Counted from the first letter of the stretch, positions 44,810 to 57,785 are shown. The stretch: DNA of 64,000 nt from Cynocephalus volans (GCF_027409185.1 NC_084462.1:180410071-180474070), one strand, 5' to 3'. Numbers and translations are program-made. The notes: a model not told the origin generated them from the letters alone.

Positions 44810-46390
44810 GAGAAGAATCCTGCTAATTCAGTTTACCAAGAATCCCCTCACCCTTGATAAACAATCAAATGCCTCTTAGCAACTTTCCATCCACAGACGC
44901 CCCCCCTTGCTTGCTGGCTCTCAGTCCCCAGCTATCTTTGCAGTATTTGCAGTGGAGCCATCTCTCGCCTGTATTGCTAGTGTCTTGAATAAAGTTTTCC
45001 TTGCCACTTGTGACTGGTCCAGTGCAAACATTTCTCTTTAACATCACTGAGAGTCAGAGACAACCCTCTTCCAGAACATTCCTCCCAGGCCCTGCTCAGG
45101 GTCACGGTTAGGGGCTGCGAAGAGGGGCTTTTTCAACATGGAGGGTAGATGGGAACTTGGGAAGACCAAGGTGGAAGGAGGGCAGTCCCAGGAGGTTTTG
45201 AGTGGGAATGGCACTCACTTAAGGCTCCTTCTGCCACCCCAGGGACCTGTTCTGACCTCTCTCTGCCAGACCAGAGAGCCCCATGTCTGTGCCCAGGTCA
45301 CTCAGGGCAAGGCCCGTTTCCTGAGGAACAGGTCGCACCCGCCACGGCAGGAGAGTACTTGAGGCCGGGCACCCAGGCGTCCTTCTTTGAAGATTATTAC
45401 TGTTTTTAAACTCTCCTGCTCAAGTGCCAGCAGAGCCTATTCTCAGGGTCAGCCATTCATTCCAGGACTGCCTGACCCTTCTGCGAACCCTCATTAAATT
45501 GTTCATCGGCAGAAACCAAATACTCGGGTCTGGAGTATCCAGGTTTCTTGAGAAAGGAGAGGGGGTGGGGGGCTTGCCTGAGAGGACTGGGAGGGGACTT
45601 GGCTGGCCGTGGAGATCTTGTTAGTGTCTTTTCCCTCAGAAATCCAAGTCTGTCTTTCAAAACATCATCCCTCCAAGTTCATGAATGTTCCCTCTGTGGA
45701 CACACAATGCACACATGCCCACAGCCCACCCACCACCGAGGGAAGGCACGGCTTCCAGTAAGTAATTAATCAACACAGTGGTCCAAGGGCATGACCTTGG
45801 GATCTGGGCGGGAGCCTTTGTTGTTGGCGAGAAGCAAGTGGTGGGGGCTCCCAGGGCTGGAGAACTTATGTTCCTCCCCGCCGCCCAGCTGCTCTGCCCT
45901 CCTAAGACCCTGTGGACTTAGCTTCTCCAGTACAAGGGTAGTCCAGAAACCCCTGGGATAGATGGGACATGGATTCCAGGGCCTTCCTCTACCAGATCCT
46001 GGAGGAGCCTGTGGGAGGCCATCCTGGGATGGGGCTCCAGATCCAGGTCTAGCACAGAGGGGGGATGGGCTTGTCCCCAGGGGGCCTCCAGGGACTCCCC
46101 ATCGGTCGGCACGCCCGGCCTGTCCCTGCAGTAGCTCTCACACTCCCGACTTCCTGGTGGGGTCCCTTCAGCCATGCAGCACCCCCCCAGTCTGGGTGGG
46201 GAGCCAGCCCAATGGGCTCAGTTCCCCTCCCTGTGACACTGTGAGTCTCAGTGTCCATGAGCTTGGGAAGAAGAGTGAAGGCTGTGGGTCGGCTGGAGAG
46301 GGGGAAACAGAAGGGAGAGGAAGAAGCGAGCCTTCGGGTAAAACCGAGGAGCATGGGGGGCTCATGTTAAATTCACACAGACAGAGCTGC
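44810..46390. other. GC-richer DNA, no gene supported
   Basis: No repeat or exon recognised. The frame 45962-46480 (172 codons) lacks any motif and overlaps an old L1 fragment at its end. Confidence 0.4.
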
Positions 46391-46394
46391 GCAG

Positions 46395-46745
46395 CGAGGA
46401 GGAAGAATGAGCTATTGACACGCGACAGCACAGACGAATCTCAGCGACCTACTGTTGAGCGACAGAAGCCAGATGCATAGAAGTTCCCATTGCATGGGGC
46501 CATTTACAGCTGCTCAAAACCAGGCGAAACCCATCTCTGGTGGTAGTGTCATTATCACCCTTGTGGCGAGCATTGATTGGAGGTGCAAGGGGACCCTCCT
46601 GGGTATGGAAAATGTTCTGTAGTTGCACAGAGGTTTCCTGAGTGTCTATGAATGTAAAATTCATGGAGTTGCACAGTTAAGATCTATGTACTTTACTGAA
46701 TATTTATGCCTCAATTTAAAAATGTCTTTTAAAATTTAACTCTCA
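46395..46745 (+). mobile_element. Old L1M-type 3' end
   Basis: GAGCTATTGACACGCGACA, ACTGTTGAGCGACAGAAGCC, GGCCATTTACA and the terminal TTTACTGAATATTTATGCCTC are the ordered blocks of ancient L1M 3' ends. Highly diverged. Confidence 0.7.
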
Positions 46746-48095
46746 GCAACCCCACAAACAAACAATAAAACAGGCCTAGCCCCTGATGTCTTGCCCAGGT
46801 GACCCCTCCCTCCCATGCCTCTGAATCCTCTAGAAGTCAACATCTGGACCCCCGTGCCTGCTTCTCCACTTACCACCCCCACCCACCAGCAAGGAGGGGC
46901 TTCTAAGATGTCCCTTCAGTGCAGTGTTAGAGCCAGCTTCCTATGCAGGGTGCTTTAAATCTTCCAGATCACTGAGCCTTCATTGAAGAGTGCTTTATTG
47001 CTTGTTGCTTGTGTCGGTTAGCACCGAGGGAGGAAAATAATTACACCCCATGCATTAGTTACACAGAAGGGTAGAAAGGCACCAGCGCCTTCCCTTCCAG
47101 GATGCTGAGAGCCAGGGGCTGTCTGCAGCCCTGTTCCTCCCTGACCCGGGCCCCTGCACCACGCTGCTCACGGTCTGCACATCTGGATGTCACTTCCTCT
47201 CCCTTACCTCATGTCTTCCTCCACAGGCACCAAGGCTGGGGTCCTGAGGTCTGGAGGTGCTGCCTGGCAGGTCAGTGTCTAAGCAGTGATCGGATGTGAT
47301 CTGGCTGTGGCCCAGACAGGAGCTCAGAGTCTAGAGAAGCCCAATGGACCCCACTTGTGGTGGGTAGCTAAGGAATGAGGTTATCCTGGTTTCATGAACC
47401 CCCAAACCATATTCTCCCTGGCCCTATTATGCCTGAGCCCCTTGGCTGTGTCCCAGCCCCCATGTGCCCAGAATAAGATCCCAGACCTTTTGCACTGGAC
47501 TTCATTTCCTGACACCCTGTTCTAGCTGCCTTTGCTCTGGGGACCCATAAGAGCTGATGAGGACTGACTGGCCCTGGGGAGGAGGCATGGCTTTTTAATC
47601 TTCTGGAGAGCTGAGGAGATCAGAAGCTCAGCACATATAGTAACAGTGCAGCAGAAATGGCTGGTCCCAGAGCCCAGGGCTTCCACTCTAATATTAGAAC
47701 CCCAGCCAAAGCTCCCACCTGCTTCTGTCAGGGTCGGCTTAACCTCCATGCCCAATAGAACCCAGTGGCATCTGCAGAACTCTCAGTCCAGCACCAGTCC
47801 CCGCCACAGCCCCATCCTTGATGACAGATGGTGGGAAGGGTTGTTACTGTCAGGGGCACTGATTCATTCAAGTTGGTCTACAGCATAGATCCCCAAACTC
47901 TGATCCTTGGTCTCAAATATTATCACGTGTGGGACAGCAACAACCCAGTCTAAGAACCATGGGTCAAACCAGGTCCAGTTTTTCCTCAAGCATGAGCTGA
48001 AAAGAAGGTTAACCCGCTCATCTTGGTGAGCATGGTCTAGCCTCAGCCCCTGGGAGTGCAGAGAGATAGTGGAACTATCACCCATCTCTCAACAC
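46746..48095. other. DNA without recognised feature
   Basis: Nothing beyond chance open frames is seen. Confidence 0.4.
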
Positions 48096-48097
48096 AT

Positions 48098-48290
48098 GCA
48101 GACCTGCATGCACATGCTCATTACATTCACACGTAATATACACACACCCTCACACAGATATGGATACACACATGCATCCACGCATGTATGCACAAAGGCA
48201 CAAGTACACACACATACCCACCCACCCACACACTATCATGGGTGCACATGCACACACATGTGCCCATGCACAGCCCTCCGGTGCACACAA
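48098..48290 (+). repeat. CA-rich imperfect simple repeat
   Basis: Interrupted CA/CACATGCA units spread over about 190 bases (CACACACCC, CATGCACACACATG). Open frames on both strands here are repeat artefacts. Confidence 0.8.
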
Positions 48291-49270
48291 TGGTTTTTGG
48301 ACACAGACCAGCCTCTGTAACCTGGATCCAGCGATGTTCTCCTCTAAGCTGCAGAGGCAAAGTCCGACCAACACACGCGGTTATGCTTCGGAACCGAAGA
48401 CCCTCAGCCTCAGCATCAGCAGCTGTCTTCCTTCCCACAGTCACAACATTCTCAGGGCACCTGTGTGGACCTGGCTGCCCTGGTTCACAGAAGAGGGCCA
48501 GCTAGAGGGCAGGGCAGCCTGAAAGGTGGGTCTGGGCCCCAGTGAGTGTTCCCTCCACCCACACAGGTCCTCGTTCCCTGTACCGCCGCCCCCGTGCCCA
48601 TCCCAGGCCTGTTAGCTGGCTTCCTTTGCAGACTTCCCTAAAGCCAAGGCCCAGCGCCCCCGCACTGCCCTCCAGGACATGTCCTGGTGCCCCTCCTTCC
48701 ATCTCCCCACTCTCTGCCCTGCTCCACAGTCCGGGAGCCCACAGCCCTTCATTCAGCTGTCCCTCGGCCCCAGGCCTCTTTTGGCTGATCTGCCAACTGG
48801 GACACACAGCTGCCCTGCAGGGGCCGGAACAGGGCTGGCACATGGTAGTGGCTGTCTCTTGATGTCAAGTGTAGCAGGGCTACCTGAGTGGGTGGAATCG
48901 TGCCTCATGCAGAGGCGGAGAAGGACAGGGGGGTGAGGGCCATGTTTGCAGGCTCAGGGGCAGAGGGGCTGGGAGAGCCGAGCTGCTGCCATGCCCTGCT
49001 CTGTGCCTCTACCTTCCCTCAGTACCAGTTCCCCACTCACCCAACCGCCCCAAATCTCCTGCCACAGCCAAACACTAGAAACCGCCAGTCACCCGGGGAG
49101 GAGAAGAAGGGGTGAGGAGCAGAGGGTGAGGGGTCGGGCAAGGGGAGGACAGAGGTGGGTGCCAAGTCCTGCCCACGCCGTTCACAGCCAGCACATGGGG
49201 AGCCTTTCTGTGGAACCTACAAATTCTTCTTACAACAGTTGTGGGAGTCCTAACAGGAGCCTGGGCCAGG
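48291..49270. other. GC-rich DNA, no gene supported
   Basis: Several overlapping 75-120-codon frames without motifs; no known repeat recognised. Confidence 0.4.
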
Positions 49271-49273
49271 AGG

Positions 49274-49710
49274 TGTCATGGGCTGAATAGTGGCCCCAAA
49301 AGGATATGTCCATGTCCTAACCCCCCAACCTGTGAATGTGACCTTATTTAAAAATAGGGTCCCTGCAGGTGTAGTTAAATTAAGGATCTCAAGATGGGGT
49401 CTTCCTGGATTTAGGGCAGGCCCTAAATCCAATGATAAGTGTTCTTAGAAGAAACAGAAGAGGCCGGAGAGACCCACACAGAGCGGAGGCATGTGAAGAC
49501 GGGGACAGAGACCAGAGAGATGCAGCCACAAGCCAAAGAATGCCCAGGGCCACCAGGAGCTGGAGGAGGCCAGGAAGGATGGCCCCTAAGCCTTGGGTGG
49601 AGCTTCTTGATTTCAAACTTCTGGCCTCCAAAAATGTGAGAGAACACATTTCTCTCGTTTTAAGCAGAGTTTGTGGTCATTTCTTAAGGCCGTCCTAGGA
49701 AACAAGCACG
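49274..49710 (+). mobile_element. MaLR-type (MLT1-like) solo LTR
   Basis: Starts TGTCATGGGCTGAATAGTGG. It has TGTGAATGTGACCTTATTT, CCAATGATAAGTGTTCTTA and CTTCTGGCCTCC in order, and ends near CCTAGGAAACAAGCA. GGAGG at 49269-49273 and 49711-49715 is a plausible 5-bp target duplication. Confidence 0.8.
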
Positions 49711-49715
49711 GGAGG

Positions 49716-49865
49716 CAGGGGGATCTCGTGCAGACCCAGGGTCTGATGGTGACTGCTGTGTGACCGTGGGGAAATCACTTGGTCTCTCTGAGTCCCTGTT
49801 TCTCAGAGAGAGCTGGGGGTGATGGTGCCTGCTCTGTCTTCCCAGATCATAAGGAACAAGTGAGA
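49716..49865 (+). repeat. MIR fragment
   Basis: GCTGTGTGACCGTGGGGAAATCACTTGGTC followed by TCTCTGAGTCCCTGTTTCTCA is the MIR core in sense orientation. Confidence 0.8.
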
Positions 49866-50419
49866 CCCACGTCTCTGCCATGTCCCAGAACCTGGCTCGG
49901 CCGCTCCTCACACACCTTTGCCCAAGGACGCAGGCGAGCAGAGCCAGACTGTGGCTGTGTTGAAGGAGCCGATGTGGGAAACGTGGAGGGCGGGAGCCTT
50001 CACTGGGCCCAAAAGCGGGAGCTTCTTCCCTCCCAGGACTTGGCCCGATGGGAAGGCAGCTCCAGTCAGCTGAAGTAATGTCTATTGTATACGTGCCACG
50101 GATACTGTCCTGTGGTCAATTAGCCTCCCCTGTGCCGAGGAGAATGTGGAGAGACCAGGGCTCTGAGTTTCCAGCTTGGCCCTGAGCCTGAGATGTTTTG
50201 CTCTGGAAGCAACGGCCACCTCGTGTTTCTCTGGGACGGGTCCCCAAGCCCCGTTGCTCCCGCACATGCACGGCGGGGACAGGCAGCCACTGCCAAGGTC
50301 TTGAGTTCTCAGACCCTTTGCTTCTTGCAGGTGGGGGGAAGGAGATGTTCCAAACTATTTCTTGAACACTGTGGGCTTGAGAGAACCTCATTGTTTTGCA
50401 GAATTTGAGAATAAGGGAA

Positions 50420-50540
50420 TCCAAAGGGGCTTCAGGGACCTTTGGGACCCCTTCCCATAATTTTTCAGACAAGGAAAATGAGGCCCCCAAGAGAGAGGGA
50501 CTTGTAGGACTGCACACAGTGAGCACAGTTAAAGCCAGAA
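50420..50540 (-). repeat. MIR/L2-like fragment
   Basis: TTCAGACAAGGAAAATGAGGCCC followed by GGACTGCACACAGTGAG resembles reverse-oriented MIR. Diverged. Confidence 0.5.
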
Positions 50541-51159
50541 CACAGCTCCTGGATGGGTGGACTCACAGCCTCCGCGGCTCCTGGCCGGCCCCAAACATTA
50601 GGACCCAAGACCTTCATCCAAGGCCAGCGCTCAGGCATCACAACCTTGCTGCGGATTCCGAGATGGGGAACTCAGCACCAGGCAAGGTTGCCCCGTCCAC
50701 TCCTGTGAGGACAACTCTAGGTTCATTACACCAGCCAAGATCCCTTCCCTGGGCCTATGCCTGCTCAGTTCTATAGGCCGAAACACTTTTTCTGTTTTCC
50801 AGCGTCTGCAAGGCTCTGCCTTTGGACACCCTTGGTCACTTCCCTTGACTGCTGGGTGTGGACCCTCAGCAAATCCCACGATGGGAGGAAAACTCACCAG
50901 AACCACAGCCACTGACAGTAAGGAACGTTCTCGTAAGCTGAGGTCATTCTCTAATCAAGTGAGAGAATAGCCAGGTAAACACTTCATAAGCTTTAAAGAG
51001 GTTATGGATTCTTATTAGATTATATATGTCCTGCCAGATGTCCATAGAAACACTCACCATCAGATCTTATGTAACTAATCGTGTCAGTAACCATGTCCAG
51101 ACTCACACCCTCCCTAACCGGCCCCACGTGTCAAATGTGGGGGTGACACCGGTAACAAG

Positions 51160-51260
51160 AGCTGACACGTGTGGAGTCCTTCCTTGGCCAGGCACTGTCA
51201 GTCTTAACTCATTTAACTCACACACCACCACGGAGAGGAAATTACTGGGATTCCTGTTCC
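51160..51260 (-). repeat. MIR fragment
   Basis: GGCCAGGCACTGTCAGTCTTAACTCATTTAAC is the reverse complement of the MIR 3' part. Confidence 0.6.
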
Positions 51261-51559
51261 ATTAAGGCAAACACACATCCCTCACAGTCCCATTAGACAA
51301 ACTGCTGGTGAAAGATCAAAGTTGTTGAATGCAGGTGTGCGTGTATATGAATTTGCTAATTCTGTCACTTGTTTCAAAGAAGGATTTCAGGAAAGGTGTG
51401 CACAAGTTTACATAAACCATGCAGGTGGTGGCGAGACCTGCAAGGTCTTGCTGGTGCCTCGGTCCTCAGCTCCTTCCTGCCCCTTCTCTTCTGGGTTTAG
51501 CCACATGAGCCTCCTTGCTATTTCTAGAACATTTGAGGTCCTTTCGGGCAATAAGGCTT

Positions 51560-51890
51560 TGCCATCCCCTGTGCTGCATGAAGAGTGGTCCTCATTAATC
51601 AACTTTCAGCTAAAATTTCACCTCCTCACAGAGATCTTCCTTGGCTACACCTGGCCACCACTTTCAAGTGGCCCCTGCCCAAGCTGGTTACTACCCCACC
51701 TTTCTGATTTATTCTCATACCAGCTCTCGTCACTATTTGAAATGGTTTTGCTTATTTACTCGTTGACTTTTAAATGCCATGAGATTATAATCTCGCTGAG
51801 CTCTGTGCCATGTGGTCATTGCTGTGATCCTAGCATCTCACATAGTATCTGGCAGGAGGTGGTACTCAGTAAGGAAATGAATGAGTGAGT
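51560..51890 (+). mobile_element. LINE-2 3' fragment
   Basis: TCACAGAGATCTTCCTTGGC, ATGCCATGAGATTATAATCTC, CATAGTATCTGGCAGGAGG and AGGAAATGAATGAG follow the order of the L2 3' end. The 188-codon open frame over this stretch (51322-51888) is therefore not a host gene. Confidence 0.75.
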
Positions 51891-54050
51891 CCCAAGATAA
51901 CAAAACGAGGTGTAGATAACGAAGGGGAAGCAGGGGGAAAGCAGGGGAGCCAGATCTGAAGCTGGGCTCACAAAGTGGCTGCCTTGAAGTCCTGTTTGCT
52001 GAGCTTCCTACTGGTCAAAATGAAGAAAGCCGCATGATCAGTCTACATGAGTGATAGGACAGTGAGATTTGCCAAAAATGTGGGCCGGGATTTGATGCTT
52101 TTTGATACTGCGACCAGACGGCCCTTCTCCCCTCCCTGAAGAGTCCTCCTAAGGGTACCACATTGTGATCTTGCAGCCATGGGCTCCCCAGTCTCATGGT
52201 GAGCACAGGCGCACTTGTGGCATGGCTGATTTCCAGTGCAGCCTGATGGCTCATCTGAAAGAGTTGAGACAAGAAAGCACCTCTCATGCCTGGCTCCACT
52301 GGGGTGACTGTGCCAGCCTTCATTGTGGAGAGGGGACCTTGGGATGAGCAGTGACCACCAGGCTGCAGCCTCTCTGCGTGGCATCCTCTCTCAGGAACAG
52401 ATATAAAGGGCACAAATGTAACCCCCTTCCACCCAAGGTAGAAATTATTATCTTCGAAAAGATTGCTCCCACACACCTGGGAGATTCCCAGCAGGTGGGA
52501 TCACGAAGCAGCTTGTGTGGACGTCAGACTCAATGTGCAGTTCGCTCGGCTCAGCCGGTAACTAATCCCTCTCCAGAGAGGAAAGTGGAGGCGGTCGATA
52601 CCAGCAGACAGCAATCCAGAACATTTCCGACAGGTTTCTCCTCAAGGGGGTAAAAAGTCTGACGGGTTCTGCAAGTGTCTTGGCCGTGTCAAAATCCATT
52701 TGCTGAAAGCAAGGCACCCAGGCTCTCGTGTTTACTGAGGCAGATGAAGTTCCCGAGGACCCTCTGTGCCCGCTGGGTCAGTCACCTAGGGCTCCCTGCC
52801 TTCCATGGCTTCTTAAAGACCAAACTTGTAGGCTCAACTATGTATATTAGGACACAGCAATTAGAGAAAGCCCTTAAACAGGCAGAGAACATCAGCAGAG
52901 TTAGGCATAAGAAAAAATCCCACTCAATGTAAATAAAATTACCCTGGGGCCATTGTCCCTGTCTCCAGGAGGTCATAGCGTGGGAGGGCATGTACACACG
53001 TATAAAACCCCCAACATTAAAATAACATTTGAAGCAGGAAATATGCGTGCATTTACACTTTTAGCTCACAGCATCGAAGTCAGGGAAGTGACTGAAATGG
53101 AAAGTCATTAATTAGAAGGGCGCCTAGAAAGTCTAGAAAATACGTTTTCCTCGGTGAAAGGGGCCAGGGGGATAATTGGCAGCTAAGAGATAATGAAATC
53201 TCATCTTGTGTCTCATCCGAGTACTGGCCTCTGAGAAGATCAAACGGCATAAAAAATAGAAATTGACAGTAGCTGTAAAATTGCTTATTGATGAAACCCT
53301 GGGATTGCGTGATAGAAGAAATCAATTAAGTACTAAGAGGTGAGGCCCCTGTGGAAAGGAGAGGCTTGGAAATTAACGAAGGAAATTGACTTGGGTGGTG
53401 AGAAAAGCACTAGACATTATCTTGCCAATGGAAAAGTAAAAATAGATGGCTACTTTAAAAGACTATATCATTTTTTTTAAAAAGTATGATGGAACAGAGA
53501 ATTGAAAATTACATTCACCAGGGAAAGAAGTCTTCTCAAAATAGAAAGAAAACCGGGAACAACTTGCTGACCGAGCTCAAAAGCAAAACTAAGAAAACTC
53601 ATGGAACACAACAGCCCAAGGGAGAACACCAGGTCCACCCGACATCTTTCTGATGGGGAAACTGAGGACCCAGGAGGGGCAGGTCCTGTGGAGAAGGTCA
53701 TTCTCCATCATCCTTCCTTCCTTCCTTCCTCTCAGGAAGAGAGCTAGAGAGAGAGGGATGAGTGGGAGAGAATGAATTAGGAGAGAGAGCACGTCCCATC
53801 TGCCCCTCGAGGGCTCAATGGGCGAGACAGACCAGTTGGTGGGTACATCGCCATCCAGCACGGGGGTGCAATTCCTTACAAGCAAGTCACTAAGTCCAGC
53901 CCACACACTCAAGGGCAGGGAGCACGCTTCTCTCTCAAAGGGGACGAGGCCCAGACCCCCAAATCCCATGTCCCAGACTTGAGGACAAAAACACAGAACT
54001 CTTCATTTGCCAGCCCCCAAGACATCCTGTTGCTCCCGTGTCCCTGTTGT
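51891..54050. other. DNA without recognised gene
   Basis: Mixed composition. A short (TTCC)n at about 53711-53733 is the only clear feature. Frames up to 153 codons (52015-52476, minus) have no motif. Confidence 0.4.
53711..53733 (+). repeat. (TTCC)n short tandem repeat
   Basis: Five to six CCTT/TTCC units. Confidence 0.8.
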
Positions 54051-54059
54051 AGTGAACAG

Positions 54060-54490
54060 GACCACCGTCCACGCACTTGCCGAGACTCAAATCCAGGTGA
54101 CATCCTTGCTGCCTCCCTGTCCTTCACCGCCCACACCCCCATCCCTCAGCAAGTCCTGCCGGCCTTGACTCCAAAGCACAGGGGTGGCCATTTCGGGCCC
54201 TGCCCAGCTGTCACCTCCTTGGTGAGCCACTCCTTGAGCCCCTGCCCCTATCTAGAGGAGCCCCCTCCCCACCAGCTACAGCCGTGCCCCAACCAGTCCC
54301 TCTTCCGTCTCCTTTGTAGCACGACCGTGGTTGGGTGTGGGCTTGTTTGTCCATTTGTTTACTTCTCCGTTGCCTCCACCAGCTGGAATGTCCACTCCAG
54401 GGGCCAGAGACCTTGGTCGCTGCAGTTTCTGCCTAGGAAGGTTGTTGCCTAGAAGCTGCTCCATGAGTGTTTGCTGAATGAGTAAATGAC
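54060..54490 (+). mobile_element. LINE-2 3' fragment
   Basis: The end GCTCCATGAGTGTTTGCTGAATGAGTAAATG is the L2 3' terminus. Upstream blocks such as CACTCCAGGGGCCAGAGACC fit its 3' UTR. The upstream limit is approximate. Confidence 0.6.
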
Positions 54491-55700
54491 AGCCTCTGGC
54501 AGGCCAGATGCCCCTTCTCAGAGCTCCTGCTGCAGCCTGCACCCTGTCACCCTCCCCTGCTCTATATATCTCCTATCACTCAGGGTGGTCAGCTCCTGTC
54601 AGACGTGACCCTTCAAGGTTGGCCTCATATCTGAGACTCAGCACCCAGCATTGTGCCTGACACAGAGCAGGTGACCCAGGAGTTTTGCTTAGTGGCAAAA
54701 CTAAATGTTCAAAGTTCAGAGCAGGCTGGGGGAGGCTCAGAGTAAGATTTCAGGGCTTAGAGGTTCATGCAGCCCCTTCATTTTCAGACGTGTGTGTGTA
54801 CCCCAGGGACCCGTGGTGAGCTGAGCCAGCCCAGGCCAGGATCCTGCTCCCTGCTGGCACCTGTGTGCTCCGCTGAGCCAGGAGGTTGGCAGCCTCTGCC
54901 ATTCGGGTGCCGCTGGGATGAGGCAATGGTGTTGGCACCTCAGGAGCAGCATGTCCTCCCTCCTCCCAGCTTTTCTCAGGTGAAAATTAGATCTTCCCAC
55001 CAGGCGGCTCAACCAATTTCTCGCCCCTGCAGGGGCTGCTCTGCTAATAATGTTCAGCAGAGATGGTCAGCCACAGGCCTGGCTGTGTCCACCTGGGGCC
55101 GGGGCAGAGGCAGCCCTTGCGTGTCACGGCCCAAGCTCCAGGTGAATAGGCAGCGAGAGGTTTCAGTGCAGGAAGGAGACAGGCTCCCTGGAGGGGGGTG
55201 GATGTTGCAGAGTCAGGATACTCCAGGACATGCAATGCCCAGCTTGGCCACCTGGGAGCAAGTCAATACTGAGTCCAGCACTTGCCACCACCTCTTTGGA
55301 CTCACTGGGCACTGGGGAGGCCAGCAAGTCAGGGAGTTGCCTCATTTACCGGACTCCTGTTCTGGGCCTGACACTGTGCCAGGACCCATGTCTGCATGTC
55401 GATGACTTGGCCCCCTGCCCTTCAACTGCATGCCAGGCTCAGGGCGGGTCCCTGCATCCTGGCTGAGGTCTCCTGTTGAACCTAAAGACAGGTCACCTCT
55501 CAAGGCCCCGCTGGAGCCCACTGGTCAGAATCAGGTTCCAGACACCTTGAGGTGGGGCTTGGGATAGAGTGATTGAGATTTCATTCCTGACAAGCTTTTG
55601 GACACACAGGGTCACTCCACTTGGACAGTGCCTCAGATTTGCAAGTCTCCAGCCTGGTCCAACAGCTCAGTTTCTCTGGGACACAAAGTCTCCCCACTTC
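54491..55700. other. GC-rich DNA, no gene supported
   Basis: The longest frame in this area (54767-55405, plus, 212 codons) lacks any recognised domain, and antisense frames overlap it. I do not call it a gene. No clear repeat is seen apart from L2/MIR-like words near 54640. Confidence 0.4.
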
Positions 55701-55707
55701 CAGAAAA

Positions 55708-55752
55708 ATTTTCTTTCTTTCTTTCTTTCTTTCTTTTCTTTTTTTTTTTTTG
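55708..55752 (+). repeat. (TTTC)n / T-rich tract
   Basis: Seven or so CTTT/TTTC units followed by a T run. Confidence 0.85.
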
Positions 55753-55839
55753 GTGTTGCTTTGTTTCTATTATTGGGCAAGCATGTAATTAAATTCATTT
55801 TACGAAGATCATTCTAGCTAGAGTTTAGAAGACTGATTC

Positions 55840-56330
55840 AAAAGACAAATAGAAGGGCAATTTGTTCATAGCCAACACATTTAAAAATACACATACTCCT
55901 TAACCAAGCAATACCACTTCTAAGAATCCACCCAATAGAAGTAGTCACGCTTTTGAGCATACTGGAGTATTTGGACAAGAAAGTTTGCTGCAATGTTTTT
56001 GTAAGAGCAAAAAAAAAAAGAAAGAAAAAAAAGTTTTTCGACAGAGGAATCACTAAACAAAATAATACTCCCATACAATGGGCTATTATGCAACCAGTAA
56101 AAAATGTAGTATGTCTGTATGAACTGATATGAAAATATGTCCATGAGGAAAACAAAGTCATCACAGGACAATACTGAAAGATCTCTTTGGGAAAGTGTCT
56201 ATCTGCACATTTGTATATGCAAAGAAGAAGGTCTAGACTACAAACTATTGTCATTGATTTCCCTGGGAGATATATTTGCAACAACAAAAGAAATAGAAAG
56301 TACCAAGCAACAGGTTTTACTTAAATGCCT
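55840..56330 (+). mobile_element. Old L1/HAL1-like fragment
   Basis: Contains AAGCAATACCACTTCTAAGAATC, GCTGCAATGTTTTTGTAA and CATACAATGGGCTATTATGCA in the order seen in old L1/HAL1 3' regions. An A-rich insertion-like run is at about 56010-56033. Confidence 0.65.
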
Positions 56331-56398
56331 GCTGGGCACCCTCACCCTTATGACAGAGCCTGGTGCTCTGGACCAGGGATATGGAAGTTGAGGTTTTA

Positions 56399-56430
56399 GG
56401 TGTGTGCATGTGTGTGTGTACACGTGTGTT
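56399..56430 (+). repeat. Short TG-rich repeat
   Basis: Interrupted GTGTGTGCATGTGTGTGTGTA. Confidence 0.7.
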
Positions 56431-56439
56431 TCCTTATTA

Positions 56440-57049
56440 CAGTCATGAGCCACATTAGGATGCTTTGGTCAAGGATGGGCCACATATACAACAGACCATT
56501 TATATGATGCTGGTCCCATAAGATTATAACGGAGCTGAAAAATTCCTATCGCCTAGTGACGTCGTAGTCATCATAATATCATGGAGTAATTACCTTATTT
56601 TAAAAAATAAATTGAGTGCAGCCTAAGTGTGCTGTGTTTATAAAGTCTCCAGCAGTGCACAGTCGTGTCCTCGGCCTTCACAGTCACTCATCCCTACCCA
56701 CTGACGCCCCAGAGCAATGTCCAGTCCTGCAAGCTCTGTGCATGCAAGTGCCCCATACAGGTGTTCCATTTTTATCTTTACTAACATATTTTTACTGTGT
56801 CTTTTCTATGTTTGACATTTTTAGGTACACCATTGTGTTACCACTGCCTACAGTCTTCAGTACAGTAATACACTGCATGGGTTTGTAGCTTAGGAGCCAT
56901 AGGCTATGTATGCCATACAACCCAGGTGGGTAGTAGACTTCACTATCTAGGTTTATGTATACTCTGTGATGTTCCCACAATGATAAAATTTCCTAATGAT
57001 GCATTTCTTAGAACGTATCCCCATCGTTAAGCCGTGCATTTAATGATAG
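56440..57049 (-). mobile_element. Tigger-family non-autonomous DNA transposon
   Basis: Begins CAGTCATGAGCCACATTAGG after a TA and ends near CTTAGAACGTATCCCCATCGTTAAGCCGTGCATT. Internal ACAGTAATACACTGCATGGGTTTGTAGC and TAGGAGCCATAGGCTATG are typical of Tigger3/4-type MITEs. The right terminal repeat is eroded. No coding capacity. Confidence 0.7.
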
Positions 57050-57559
57050 TTATAGGCGCATGGAAGGCTCGGGGGCAGGTACGAGAGAAACTCAGGCTGC
57101 TGCCCCTAGAATGTTCTTCTTGAGAAAGTCTAGATGGGAGTGAAGCCTTGAGGACTCCTCCCCAGCCCTACTGCGGTGTGACCACTGGGGCTCTGCAGTC
57201 ACGCATGACAGCTACCTGGCTACTGCTGGCAACAGGTGTGGGGGTGAATGCTCATGGCTGAAATCTTACAGGCACCTCTGAGAATGAGGGGCCCATCAGA
57301 CCTGGATCTGGGAGCTATCAAATGAAAGACAGGCCTTGCTTTGCCTTCACAGTCATTCACTTTCTCAAAAAATCCCTGACCACAAAATATGAGCTCATGT
57401 GGGCATTTGCTAGAAGGATAGCAAGTGGCCCGGGGAGGCTGGCTCGCACAGAGGGCTGTTTCCACTGTACCTTTCAAATCCAGTGCTGGGGCCCTTCTAC
57501 AGGGCTGCGTGCGGGAGGCGAAATAGAGCACAGTGGGACGGAGCTCACCAGAAAGCATC

Positions 57560-57785
57560 GAGCATATAAAATAAATGTAATAGAAGGGAATGGAGTGTAC
57601 ACAGTAGGATGGGAACTATAAAACAAGCTGGAATGAGTGATAAAATAAGCCAAGGTCGATAAAATAGAGTGGGCTGGAATAGGAAGTCGAAGGAAATGGA
57701 AATAAGTAAGACTGGAATAAATAAACAAAATAAATTAGTTTGGAATTGAATAGCTAGAGGGAAATGGAATGGAATGAGAAAAAGG
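57560..57785 (+). repeat. Degenerate A/G-rich tandem array
   Basis: Recurring words GGAATAGG, TGGAATGAG, GATAAAATA and AATAAA with spacing around 20-30 bp give a purine-rich, pyrimidine-poor stretch. Likely a decayed minisatellite; the period is not constant. Confidence 0.45.

Noticed and set aside
51322..51888. 188-codon plus-strand open frame
   Set aside because: Its second half is the 3' end of an ancient L2 element, so it is not a host gene.
54767..55405. 212-codon plus-strand open frame
   Set aside because: No recognisable family; antisense frames of similar quality overlap; composition explains its length.
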